Source: a virus. Taken from it: DNA of 21,429 nt. The position numbers were made by a program, and so were the translations under genes. The stretch covers positions 1 through 21,429 of the IMG/VR virus record IMGVR_UViG_3300027580_000032, one strand, 5' to 3'. Below the pieces are notes generated by a model. That model worked only from the letters and a program-made list of their open reading frames with translations. It searched no databases and was not told where the DNA came from. This document shows positions 14,496-21,429 of this stretch, one piece after another; position 1 is the stretch's first letter, and each line of letters begins with the position of its first letter.

Positions 14496-16253
14496 ATGCC
14501 GTACTTCTCGGACTTCAACGAACTGGACAGCGCCAACCGGAACCCCACTCGGGGGCCGACCACGAGCTTCATGGAGAACGCCGGCGCGGCGTTCGACAGC
14601 TTCGTCGAGGGCAGCACCACGATTAGCCTCGCGCTGAACGTGGACCAACAGATCGACGAAATCAGCCAGCGCGTTCAGCAGGTGACCGGGCAGAACATCG
14701 AGCCGTCCGTTGGGGAGCGCATCATGGGCGAGGACCGCGGCCTTACGCGTGTCCCGCCCGAGTTCCTGGAGCGCGCCCGGGAAGCGGTGCGGAACAACCC
14801 GGAGACGCTGGGGGACCTACCTACCACAGAAGACGCAATCCGGGACCGCATCCGGCGCGAGGTACAGGCGTCGGAACAGGAAGCCGCGGACATCGCCGAG
14901 CGCGCGGGCATCTCGGGGACGCTGGGCGGGTTTGCCGGCACGCTCGGGGGTTCATTGACGGACCCGGCGTTGCTGGCTTCCCTCGCCGCCGGCGCTCCGG
15001 CCAGCGCCGGCATCATCCGCACGGCGTTGATCGAGGCCGGGATCGGCGCGGCGTCGGAGGTGCCAATCCAGGCTGCGGTCCAAACCCAGCGCGCAAACAT
15101 CGGGCTGGACGCGGGACTGGACCGCGCGCTGCGCAACATCGCCGCGGCCGGCGTGGGCGGAGGTATCCTCGCTGGTGGGATACGGGGAGTGGAACTCGGG
15201 ACCCGCAAGGCTTTGGGGTTCGACACCCGGCAAGCGGCCGAGACCGCCGAACAGGCAGGCCTCACCGAAGCAAGCGCCGACGTCAAGGCCGCGGCCGAAA
15301 ACATCAAGCGCCAGACCGACATCGAGTCGAACAACCCATTCACCCGGGCGTTCCCCGAGAACAACGCCGTGTTCAACCGGGTTTTCGACGAGACCTTGAG
15401 CCAACTTCGCGATGAGGGGGTGACGCCAGGGTACTCGACCAACATCCCGGTGCGCGATGAGGCGCTACCGGAGGGCCGGACGGTGAACGAAAACACCGCA
15501 GACACGCCGGCCAACCTCATCGACCGCGATGTGATCCGCGACTTCACCGAGTTCGGCCGGATGTTGAAAGCGGAAATCCGCACCCGAGCGGACCAGCAAA
15601 CCGCGGACGCGGTTCGCAGCGTGGTGACCCGGGAAGCGCGTCAGGTCCGGGACCCGCAGGCCCTGGCCCGAACGCTGCAAAGCGCCGAGGAAATCGAAGA
15701 CCTTCGCCGTGCTTTCGAGCAGCGGCGCAAGGAAGCGCGCCGCCCAGGCGCCACCTCGCAGAAGAAGGCCGCGGTCACCCGCGCAGAACGCCAGCTTCGC
15801 CAGCGGATCGGGGAACTGTTCCCGCGGGCGGACGAGGATGCAGTCGAAGAACTGGTGCAAGGCGAGAGCCGCGTGCAACAGGCCCTGCGCACCGTCCAGC
15901 AATCCGGCCAGCGGCGTTCGCTGTCGCGCCTTTCGCGCCGCACGCCGGATGAGGTGGCGAATGAACTGCGAGGGATGGTGGAGCAGAAGCCGTCCAGCGC
16001 GGCAATGGGGCGGAGTTTCGCCCGCGCCACCGCCGTCGCCCGGAACGCCGAACGTATCCTGGAGGACCAGGATACGCAGATCGAGCGTTTGCGGCAGTCC
16101 ATCGAAGACGATATACCGGGGGACCTGGAGGTATCCGTGGTCAACGCCGACGGGAAGCAGCTTACCAGCGTTCGGGGCGCGCTTGACGATCTCGACGACG
16201 AGCAGCGCCTGCGGGACGAAATCCGAAACTGCCTTGGAGTGGGACAGCAATGA
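14496..16253 (+). CDS. Internal virion protein, membrane-type segment plus coiled coils (585 aa)
   Basis: The ATG follows the previous TAA with no gap (TAAATG). The N-terminal 130 residues are polar (SQRVQQVTGQNIEPSVGERI, VPPEFLERAREAV). Residues from about 136 to 193 are Gly/Ala-rich and hydrophobic (GTLGGFAGTLGGSLTDPALL, then AGIIRTALIEAGIGAASEVP), followed by a second glycine-rich stretch near 215-235 (AAGVGGGILAGGI). These look like segments that can enter a membrane after ejection. The C-terminal half is long charged helices. The layout and place match large internal virion or ejection proteins of podoviruses. Its end overlaps the next gene by four bases (ATGA), so the two are probably made in equal amounts and act together. 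Confidence 0.82.
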   Translation: MPYFSDFNELDSANRNPTRGPTTSFMENAGAAFDSFVEGSTTISLALNVDQQIDEISQRVQQVTGQNIEPSVGERIMGEDRGLTRVPPEFLERAREAVRNNPETLGDLPTTEDAIRDRIRREVQASEQEAADIAERAGISGTLGGFAGTLGGSLTDPALLASLAAGAPASAGIIRTALIEAGIGAASEVPIQAAVQTQRANIGLDAGLDRALRNIAAAGVGGGILAGGIRGVELGTRKALGFDTRQAAETAEQAGLTEASADVKAAAENIKRQTDIESNNPFTRAFPENNAVFNRVFDETLSQLRDEGVTPGYSTNIPVRDEALPEGRTVNENTADTPANLIDRDVIRDFTEFGRMLKAEIRTRADQQTADAVRSVVTREARQVRDPQALARTLQSAEEIEDLRRAFEQRRKEARRPGATSQKKAAVTRAERQLRQRIGELFPRADEDAVEELVQGESRVQQALRTVQQSGQRRSLSRLSRRTPDEVANELRGMVEQKPSSAAMGRSFARATAVARNAERILEDQDTQIERLRQSIEDDIPGDLEVSVVNADGKQLTSVRGALDDLDDEQRLRDEIRNCLGVGQQ

Positions 16254-18718
16254 CGCTCGACTTGCGCGCGTGCCTGACCGCCAAAAGCGAGGAAGGCCGG
16301 GTCACAAAGGAGAAAGCCGAACGGGCCATCAACCGGTTCGAGGAACTGAACAAGGCCCTCGGCGACGCCCTGGAGGCGGGCAACCGCTTGGAGATCGAGC
16401 AGGCGGACGCCTTCCGCCGGCAGCAATGGACCCGGTTGAACGAACTGGTCAAGCAGAACGAGGTCATCAGTCGGCTTGACCGGAACGAAAACGTGGCCGA
16501 GCAGCGCATCGCCCGGAGCCTTTTCGACTTCACGACCAGCGGCCAGATTAACGAGCAGAGCGTGTTCCGGAATTACGAGGCCGTCCGGAAGACCACGCTC
16601 GCGATGATCTCCCAAACCATCGAGCGGTTTGAGCCGCGGGCTGCCGGGCTGCTCGACCCCGAGAACACGACGGCCGGCGAGACCAAGATGCGCGCGGTGG
16701 TCCGGGAGGTGTTCGGCGAGGACAGCAAGGACGCCGAGGCCAAGGAGATGGCCCAGGGCATCAGCCAGGGGTTGGAGTTCCTGCGCCAGGAGTTCAATCG
16801 CAACGGCGGCAACATCGACAAGCGTGAAGACTTCGGGATGCCCCAGCTTCACGACAGCCAGCGCGTCTCCCAGGTGTCGAAGGAGGAGTGGGTCTCCGAA
16901 ATCAAGCCGCTGCTTGATCGGCGCAAGATGATCGACTTCGATACCGGCGAGCAGATGACCGAGGAGCAGATCGACGATCTGCTGTCGGAGAGCTACGACA
17001 ACATTACGACCCACGGGCTGTCCGACTTCGACCCCACGCGGGGCATAGCCGGTGGCTCCAAGCTGACGTCTCGGCGCCAGCACATGCGGTTCCTCCAATT
17101 CCGCTCGGCCGACGATTGGTTCGAGTACCAACGGAAATTCGGCCCGAACGACGGGAACATAATGACCACGCTGACGGGCCACATCGACAAGATGTCCGCG
17201 GACATCGCGCAGATGCGCGTCTTGGGGCCAAATCCGCGATCCACGCTCGACGCCTTCGCGCGCACCGTTCGGAACCGCAGCGGGAAGCGCCTGGAGAACT
17301 TGTTGGAGAACAACCTCCGCGAGGTAAGCGGCGAGGCCAACCAGCCCGAGACGCCGGCGGGGATGGGGCAGAAGATCGCCGGCGCCGGCATCGCGGCGCG
17401 GAATTTCCTGACATCAAGCCTGCTCGGGCAGGCGTTCTTTTCGTCCCTGGTTGACATCCCGTTCAGCCAGATGGCCGCCAGCCACGCCGGCCTGCGCCCG
17501 GTGCGCCTGATCGGCCGGCACGCGCGCCTCATGCGGAACACTCGGGCCGGCCAGCGCCACCTGAACCGGCTCCAGCTTGTGAACGAGAGCCAGATCGACA
17601 AAGCGATGGCGGCGAGCCGGGTCAGCGGTGAGGTGCTCGGCACCCGGGGCGTGCCCGGTCTGAGCCGGCGCATCGCAGACGTGGTCATGCGCGCGTCGTT
17701 CCTCCAGCCCTGGACGGACATGGCCCGTGGGGCCTTCGGCGAGGAGTTCCTGGCGACGCTCACGGAGAACGCCGGCCGGACCCTCGGAGAACTGGAAACG
17801 CCGCTCCAGAACACGCTACGGCGCAATGGCATCGACGAGGCGAAGTGGGACACGATTCGCAACGCCCCGCGGTTCCAGATGGACGACCGCGGCACGGACA
17901 TCATCCGGCCCTTTGAGGTCATGGAGCAGGACCGCGAGACGGCCTTTGCCCTCCAGCGGATGATCTCCAGCGAGACCGAGTTCGCGGTGCCGACAGGGCT
18001 GTCCACGGTGCGCGCGGAGATGCGCCGGGGCACGCCCCCGGGCACTCTGGCCGGCGAGTTCCTGCGCTCCGCCAGCCTGTTCAAGAACTTCGTCGGCACG
18101 GTGACGGCGCTCCAGTTCGGCCGCTTCGCGCAGATCGAAGGCGGCTTGAACAAGGCCCGCTACGGCGTGTTGCTCGCGATGACGACGGGCGCGATGGGGT
18201 TGGTGGCCGAAAGCCTCGCCAATCTGGCGGACGGCAAGGAACCACCGGTCATCGACCCCACGACGCCCGAAGGCCGCGCGAACCTTGCCAAATCCTTGTG
18301 GCGCGCCGGCTCGTTCGGCATCCTGAGCGATCTGGTCTTCACGGACTTCGACCGCTTTGGCACCAGCCTCGGGGAAACGCTCATGGGACCGGTGGTCAGC
18401 GAAATCGTGGGACCCGGGTTGAACCTGACAGCCGGGAACCTGCGCACGCTTCTCACCGAGGAGGGCGCCCTGCGGGAGCCGCTGAGGTCCACAGACGCCG
18501 GCCGTGACCTCGTCGAGTTCGTCCAGGGCCTAACCCCCGGGCAAAACCTCTGGTGGTCCAATCTGGCCGTGCAGCGCCTGTTCTTCGACGAGGCACAGAA
18601 GCTGGTGGACCCCGAGGCCGCGCGTAGCTTCCGGCGGATCGAGCAGAGCGCCGAGGAGCGGGGCACGGACTTTTTCGAGGGCGCCGAACCCGGCGAAGCC
18701 TTGGGCCTAGGGGAGTAG
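16250..18718 (+). CDS. Large internal virion protein (822 aa)
   Basis: The ATG is within the ATGA overlap; GGAGTGGGA upstream gives a weak ribosome site, so coupling is likely. It opens with a long helical part (LRACLTAKSEEGRVTKEKAE). The middle has conserved phage blocks: DFGMPQLHDSQRVSQVSKEE at about 194-213, RRQHMRFLQFRSADDWFEY at about 275-293, and NIMTTLTGHIDKMSADIAQM followed by GPNPRST. Two hydrophobic segments occur near 387-408 (LTSSLLGQAFFSSLVDIPFS) and 638-660 (YGVLLAMTTGAMGLVAESLA). A C-terminal block GSFGILSDLVFTDFDRFG followed by MGPVV is typical of this family of large podovirus virion proteins, which are packed in the head and ejected with DNA. No enzyme motif is visible. Its stop overlaps the convergent gene by 12 bp. 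Confidence 0.85.
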   Translation: MTLDLRACLTAKSEEGRVTKEKAERAINRFEELNKALGDALEAGNRLEIEQADAFRRQQWTRLNELVKQNEVISRLDRNENVAEQRIARSLFDFTTSGQINEQSVFRNYEAVRKTTLAMISQTIERFEPRAAGLLDPENTTAGETKMRAVVREVFGEDSKDAEAKEMAQGISQGLEFLRQEFNRNGGNIDKREDFGMPQLHDSQRVSQVSKEEWVSEIKPLLDRRKMIDFDTGEQMTEEQIDDLLSESYDNITTHGLSDFDPTRGIAGGSKLTSRRQHMRFLQFRSADDWFEYQRKFGPNDGNIMTTLTGHIDKMSADIAQMRVLGPNPRSTLDAFARTVRNRSGKRLENLLENNLREVSGEANQPETPAGMGQKIAGAGIAARNFLTSSLLGQAFFSSLVDIPFSQMAASHAGLRPVRLIGRHARLMRNTRAGQRHLNRLQLVNESQIDKAMAASRVSGEVLGTRGVPGLSRRIADVVMRASFLQPWTDMARGAFGEEFLATLTENAGRTLGELETPLQNTLRRNGIDEAKWDTIRNAPRFQMDDRGTDIIRPFEVMEQDRETAFALQRMISSETEFAVPTGLSTVRAEMRRGTPPGTLAGEFLRSASLFKNFVGTVTALQFGRFAQIEGGLNKARYGVLLAMTTGAMGLVAESLANLADGKEPPVIDPTTPEGRANLAKSLWRAGSFGILSDLVFTDFDRFGTSLGETLMGPVVSEIVGPGLNLTAGNLRTLLTEEGALREPLRSTDAGRDLVEFVQGLTPGQNLWWSNLAVQRLFFDEAQKLVDPEAARSFRRIEQSAEERGTDFFEGAEPGEALGLGE

Positions 18719-18967
18719 GCCGGCGGCGGCGATCTTCGCCACCGCCAGCCCCGTGGTCACCACGACACCGGAAACCGCGGCCCCGCCGAGAACCCGGGCG
18801 CGGAACCGCTCCAGGGCGCTGATCCGCTGCTCCAGGTACTCGTACCCTCGGGAGTGGGAATGGTCCGTGTGGTCGATCTTGCCCTCGATCTTCTCAAGCT
18901 GGAGCTTGATCGCGTTCATGTCCCCGCGGAGTTCCCCGATCTGGTACTCTCGGTTCTGGTCCTCCAT
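18707..18967 (-). CDS. Holin/XhlA-like small membrane protein (86 aa)
   Basis: The start at 18967 is chosen because the tail fibre stop and this ATG form a TAATG overlap, and GGGGGA lies seven bases upstream. The protein has a polar N terminus, an amphipathic coiled coil (RGDMNAIKLQLEKIEGKI at about 14-31 and EYLEQRISALERFRARV at about 43-59), and one C-terminal membrane helix at about 58-80 (LGGAAVSGVVVTTGLAVAKI). A coiled coil followed by a single C-terminal helix is the shape of XhlA-type haemolysin/holin accessory proteins and of several phage membrane proteins encoded after tail fibres. A role in lysis is plausible but unproven, and no endolysin is seen in the window. A larger reading of the same frame from 19153 runs through the fibre gene and is not favoured. 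Confidence 0.72.
   Translation of the reverse strand: MEDQNREYQIGELRGDMNAIKLQLEKIEGKIDHTDHSHSRGYEYLEQRISALERFRARVLGGAAVSGVVVTTGLAVAKIAAAGLLP
18722..18746. other. Hairpin at the junction of the two convergent operons
   Basis: GGCGGCGGCGA at 18722-18732 can pair with TCGCCACCGCC at 18736-18746 with one mismatch and a three-base loop. It begins three bases after the stop of the last + gene and lies inside the coding sequence of the - strand membrane protein. No run of T follows on either strand, so it is not a standard intrinsic terminator. In such GC-rich sequence it may be chance. Confidence 0.35.
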
Positions 18968-21429
18968 TACTCGATCCCCCGCACTCGGACCCGGGCGCGG
19001 GAAATGGTCTCCGAAGGGTTCGAACTGAACAAGCGAAGCTGGTCCACGACCGTTGCGTTCTCGTGGGTGCCGGCCAACCACTCGAAAGTGACGTCGCCGG
19101 TAAGCCCTTCGGTGTAGATTTTCGTGTTCGCGTCCGGGTTCCGGGCGCCCCACACGTGGATTTTATAGTACGCGGTGTCCGCACTATCGTCGGCCGGCGG
19201 GCCACCGCGCCATTGGAATTGCTCCTGCCCGCTGGCGGCGTCCACGCGCGGCTCGCTGATGTCGAACGGCGTGGTCTGTTGGTTGTACCGGTAGTCGTTG
19301 GTGAAGTACGAGCTTCCGCCGTCGCCCGAGAACTGGATCGCCAACGCACCGCTGCCCGCGGAGAACTGGACCTCCGTCATCTCGATGACGAAGCGCGTGA
19401 ACGACGTGTCGAGCGGAACCGAGATTTCGTCCACCGGCGCCGTGATGTTCGTCGAGAAGGTCAGCTTCTCATCTACGGAGCTTGCGCCCGTGCCGCTGGC
19501 GACGCCTCCGCTGCCGGCCACGGCAGCCGTCAGCACGCGCTCATTCTGCTTGGTCGCGATGCCGAACGTGAACGTCCCGTCGGTTTGGACGACGCCCTGG
19601 TCATCCAGGAAAAGACGCTGACCCGGCTCGAAGTTCGTGGACGTGTTCACGAACGTCTCGGACCCGCGGAGCGCCACCGTCACGTCATCCCCAGCGGCAA
19701 AGTCCTCCGTGGCGACACCGATCCACTGGTCGCGGTTTGTGGTGACCCCAGGCGTGGACCCCACAGTAACCCGGAGGGCAAAATCGTGTTCGGACTGTGA
19801 CCCCCTATACGTTGCGACCACTGCCCCAAAATCCGAGTCGAATACGCCGGGTGCGCGGTTGTTTGTGTCTGCATCGCCGAGCGGAGACAGGAGCGTCAGC
19901 AAACCAGACGCCCCTTGCCCGCCGGGCAACAGGTTAATTTCCGGCCCGCTCGGGTCCACGAACCCGGTAAGCGCAGCTATTCCAGAACTGCCCGCAGCGC
20001 CAAGGCCAGGGGCTTCTCCGACGAAAACGAAGGTCCCGGTATTCGCGTCAAAAGTAGGATGTCTTAATGATGGTGACTCATCGCCAAAAGTAGATTGGCT
20101 CTCAACCGTAAGGTTAGCGCCAGTAGCAGAAATAACGGCTCCAAATAGGCCGCTATTATTTCCCCAAAGCGCCACAAAGAATTTGTTAACAGAGTCCCAA
20201 ACCGTTCCGTAATTACCAAAGCCATTTTCACTAAGTTGGATGGAATTTCCGAAGACAATCTCGGTCCCGTTAAGAGTAATGCCGATTACAAAAGGCTGTT
20301 CTCCAATGGTTTCGGGCTGATATGCTACGCAAAAGGCGTTGTTTTCAGGCGAATATGAGAACCGACGCGCAACCGCACCGTTTGTGCCTCCGATTGGGTC
20401 CGATACAAAGCTACCAAACGAAAGAGTTTGGCCGACGGCATCAACCGATGCGGCCAGAAAACCGGCGTTATTGGAGCTTTCGATCCTTGCGCCGATCAGA
20501 ATTACGCCTTGTTCGGGATCGTACCCGGCCCCGATGCTTACAGAGTTAGAAGCAATCTCTCCAGACGTCTGTTTTGCCCCTACAGATAGTGTAAGGTTGT
20601 TGTAATCCGGCTTGCACACGTAACCTACAAGTTCACCTGAAAAATCGCCCCCTGCGGTCTCATCTCGGGCAACGACGACGAAAGTGTCGCCAACGGAGTC
20701 GTATACTAGAGAAAGACTTCCTTCAAACCCGAATATAAATTCCTCAATAAACTGCGCCGGACCAATCGCGTCAACAACTTGGTTCTCCGCGTCCAAAGTA
20801 AATAGGACAATTTTCCATTTACCGTTATCGTCTCTGTCTCGGAATAACGCAGCGTGCGTTTTGCCCTTCGGGCTATAAGCGTGTTCTGATGGACCACTGT
20901 TGACTGTAATCAGCGTAGAGGTGTCGATGGCACCTCCGTTGGTCTCCGAACGCTTGACCAACTCGACCTCCGCACTACTGCGGAGGGCCACCGGATCACC
21001 GCGCTGGCCGTTTTCCGCGGCGGTGAAGGTTTTCGAGATGGAGGACCCACCACCAATGTCGCCGGCGTTCACGATGGTAGTTTCGCCGTCTTCGCCCTCC
21101 TCGCCCGGGTTGATGACGATGTCACCGTTTTCGTTGGTGCCGAGCGTGATGTCACCCGAGACCTCGTTGATCGAGAACACGTTGGCCTCGGGGGTCCACT
21201 CCCCGGAGGTGGGGTTAAAGCTGATAACGTCTCGCGCGTTCGGGCTGGAGGCGCTGACGTTGGTCAGGTCGCTCAGGGTCTGCGGCGCCGTGATGGTCAG
21301 GTCGCCGTCTTCATCGACCAAATCCTGGAGGTCGGTCAGCGTCGGGCAGCCTTGGGTGTTGAACTGAATGAACTTGCCGGCGCGGGTCTCGGCCGGCGGC
21401 AGGGGCGGGCAGTCCGGGTTCTCGCCCGG
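18967..21429 (-). CDS. Tail fibre / receptor-binding protein, N terminus beyond the right edge
   Basis: The frame is open from the right edge to a TAA at 18967-18969, giving 820 residues. An internal TTG at 21321 could be read as a start, but the frame continues upstream with fibre-like sequence (ETRAGKFIQFNTQGCPTLTD), so the gene is partial. Order from the N side: LSDLTNVSASSPNARDVISF, a short GDI/GNI-type strand repeat, SISKTFTAAENGQRGDPVAL, seven repeated aromatic-Asp/Ser units (20877 down to 19840) likely to form a beta-propeller, a shaft domain (QWIGVATEDFAAGDDVTVAL, then FEPGQRLFLDDQGVV and FGIATKQNERVL), and a C-terminal beta-sandwich (TRFVIEMTEVQFSAGSGALA, FSGDGGSSYFTNDYRY, ending RARVRVRGIE). 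These blocks are well known in podovirus fibres. No chaperone or CLec-type end is visible. Confidence 0.9.
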   Translation of the reverse strand, partial: PGENPDCPPLPPAETRAGKFIQFNTQGCPTLTDLQDLVDEDGDLTITAPQTLSDLTNVSASSPNARDVISFNPTSGEWTPEANVFSINEVSGDITLGTNENGDIVINPGEEGEDGETTIVNAGDIGGGSSISKTFTAAENGQRGDPVALRSSAEVELVKRSETNGGAIDTSTLITVNSGPSEHAYSPKGKTHAALFRDRDDNGKWKIVLFTLDAENQVVDAIGPAQFIEEFIFGFEGSLSLVYDSVGDTFVVVARDETAGGDFSGELVGYVCKPDYNNLTLSVGAKQTSGEIASNSVSIGAGYDPEQGVILIGARIESSNNAGFLAASVDAVGQTLSFGSFVSDPIGGTNGAVARRFSYSPENNAFCVAYQPETIGEQPFVIGITLNGTEIVFGNSIQLSENGFGNYGTVWDSVNKFFVALWGNNSGLFGAVISATGANLTVESQSTFGDESPSLRHPTFDANTGTFVFVGEAPGLGAAGSSGIAALTGFVDPSGPEINLLPGGQGASGLLTLLSPLGDADTNNRAPGVFDSDFGAVVATYRGSQSEHDFALRVTVGSTPGVTTNRDQWIGVATEDFAAGDDVTVALRGSETFVNTSTNFEPGQRLFLDDQGVVQTDGTFTFGIATKQNERVLTAAVAGSGGVASGTGASSVDEKLTFSTNITAPVDEISVPLDTSFTRFVIEMTEVQFSAGSGALAIQFSGDGGSSYFTNDYRYNQQTTPFDISEPRVDAASGQEQFQWRGGPPADDSADTAYYKIHVWGARNPDANTKIYTEGLTGDVTFEWLAGTHENATVVDQLRLFSSNPSETISRARVRVRGIE
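19840..20877 (-). repeat. Seven-fold protein repeat in the tail fibre (likely beta-propeller blades)
   Basis: Seven units each carry an aromatic residue followed by Asp or Ser and then a hydrophobic strand: AYSPKGKTHAALFRD, LVYDSVGDTFVVVARD, AGYDPEQGVILIGAR, FSYSPENNAFCVAYQ, TVWDSVNKFFVALWG, PTFDANTGTFVFVGE and GVFDSDFGAVVATYR. The aromatic codons start at 20877, 20703, 20523, 20355, 20199, 20052 and 19842, giving periods of 58, 60, 56, 52, 49 and 70 residues. Between them lie second strands such as TLSFGSFVS and EIVFGNSIQ. The DNA copies are not alike, so the repeat is old or diversified. Confidence 0.75.

Noticed and set aside
12228-14648. Very long open frames on the - strand opposite structural genes (also 1625-3751, 3531-4844, 8079-9644, 15641-17182)
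   Set aside because: They mirror well-identified + strand genes, their translations are Arg/Leu/His/Pro-rich with no family motif, and GC-rich codon use keeps antisense frames open by default.
18968-19153. A 148-aa version of the holin-like protein starting inside the fibre gene
   Set aside because: The extra N-terminal part is Arg/His/Pro-rich shadow sequence of the fibre C-terminal domain; the TAATG junction gives a natural start.
18967-20000. A diversity-generating retroelement target at the fibre 3' end, as in phage BPP-1
   Set aside because: No reverse transcriptase, no template repeat and no CLec-type C-terminal motif are visible in the window; the AT-rich island is not an adenine-substituted copy of another stretch I can see.
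1-21429. T7-type phage RNA polymerase promoters, tRNA genes, CRISPR arrays, insertion sequences or attachment sites
   Set aside because: No repeated 20-25 base promoter-like motif was seen in the few intergenic gaps, no cloverleaf-like stretch, no spaced direct repeats and no transposase or integrase frame were found by eye. A covariance-model and repeat search would be needed to exclude them fully.

Overview
This window is the virion-structure and DNA-packaging part of a short-tailed (podovirus-type) double-stranded DNA phage or prophage. No bacterial housekeeping gene, tRNA, CRISPR array, transposase or integrase is visible. Most of the sequence is GC-rich (sampled 60-base lines reach 70-80%) and densely packed, with genes often joined by ATGA, TAATG or short overlaps. 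A set of ejected internal virion proteins and T7-type tail tube proteins points to a Gram-negative host. Many proteins are rich in Asp/Glu, which fits but does not prove a salt-adapted host. I cannot name the species.

Layout on the + strand (1-18718): the tail end of a gene that is probably the small terminase (EPAP repeat and acidic C terminus); large terminase; two small proteins (69 and 56 aa); portal (head-tail connector); a Bbp19-like small protein; scaffold; a 138-bp leader with a near-consensus sigma70 promoter and a hairpin; major capsid protein; a hairpin with a cUUCGg tetraloop; a probable cement/decoration protein; a 66-aa protein; a strong intrinsic terminator; a 115-aa basic membrane protein; tail tubular proteins A and B; a GNAT-like protein; and four internal virion (ejection) proteins, of which the third ends in a predicted peptidoglycan-acting domain.

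Layout on the - strand (18707-21429): a large tail fibre gene, whose start lies beyond the right edge, followed by an 86-aa holin/XhlA-like membrane protein. These two genes converge on the structural operon, and the last + gene and last - gene overlap tail-to-tail by 12 bp.

How the genes work together: the terminase pumps DNA through the portal into a shell built from capsid protein on the scaffold. Tail tubular A and B close and extend the portal. The internal virion proteins are packed in the head and ejected to bridge the cell envelope. The fibre binds the host. The promoter and hairpins around the capsid gene look like a way to give capsid and its partner extra transcript.

The most interesting observations are: a seven-fold aromatic-Asp/Ser repeat in the fibre, best read as a beta-propeller and lying largely in a sharply AT-rich island; a tail-fibre-type beta domain apparently inserted into tail tubular protein B; AT-rich patches over conserved motifs of that same protein; and the convergent end of the two operons. 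No wholly new defence or mobile system is visible here.
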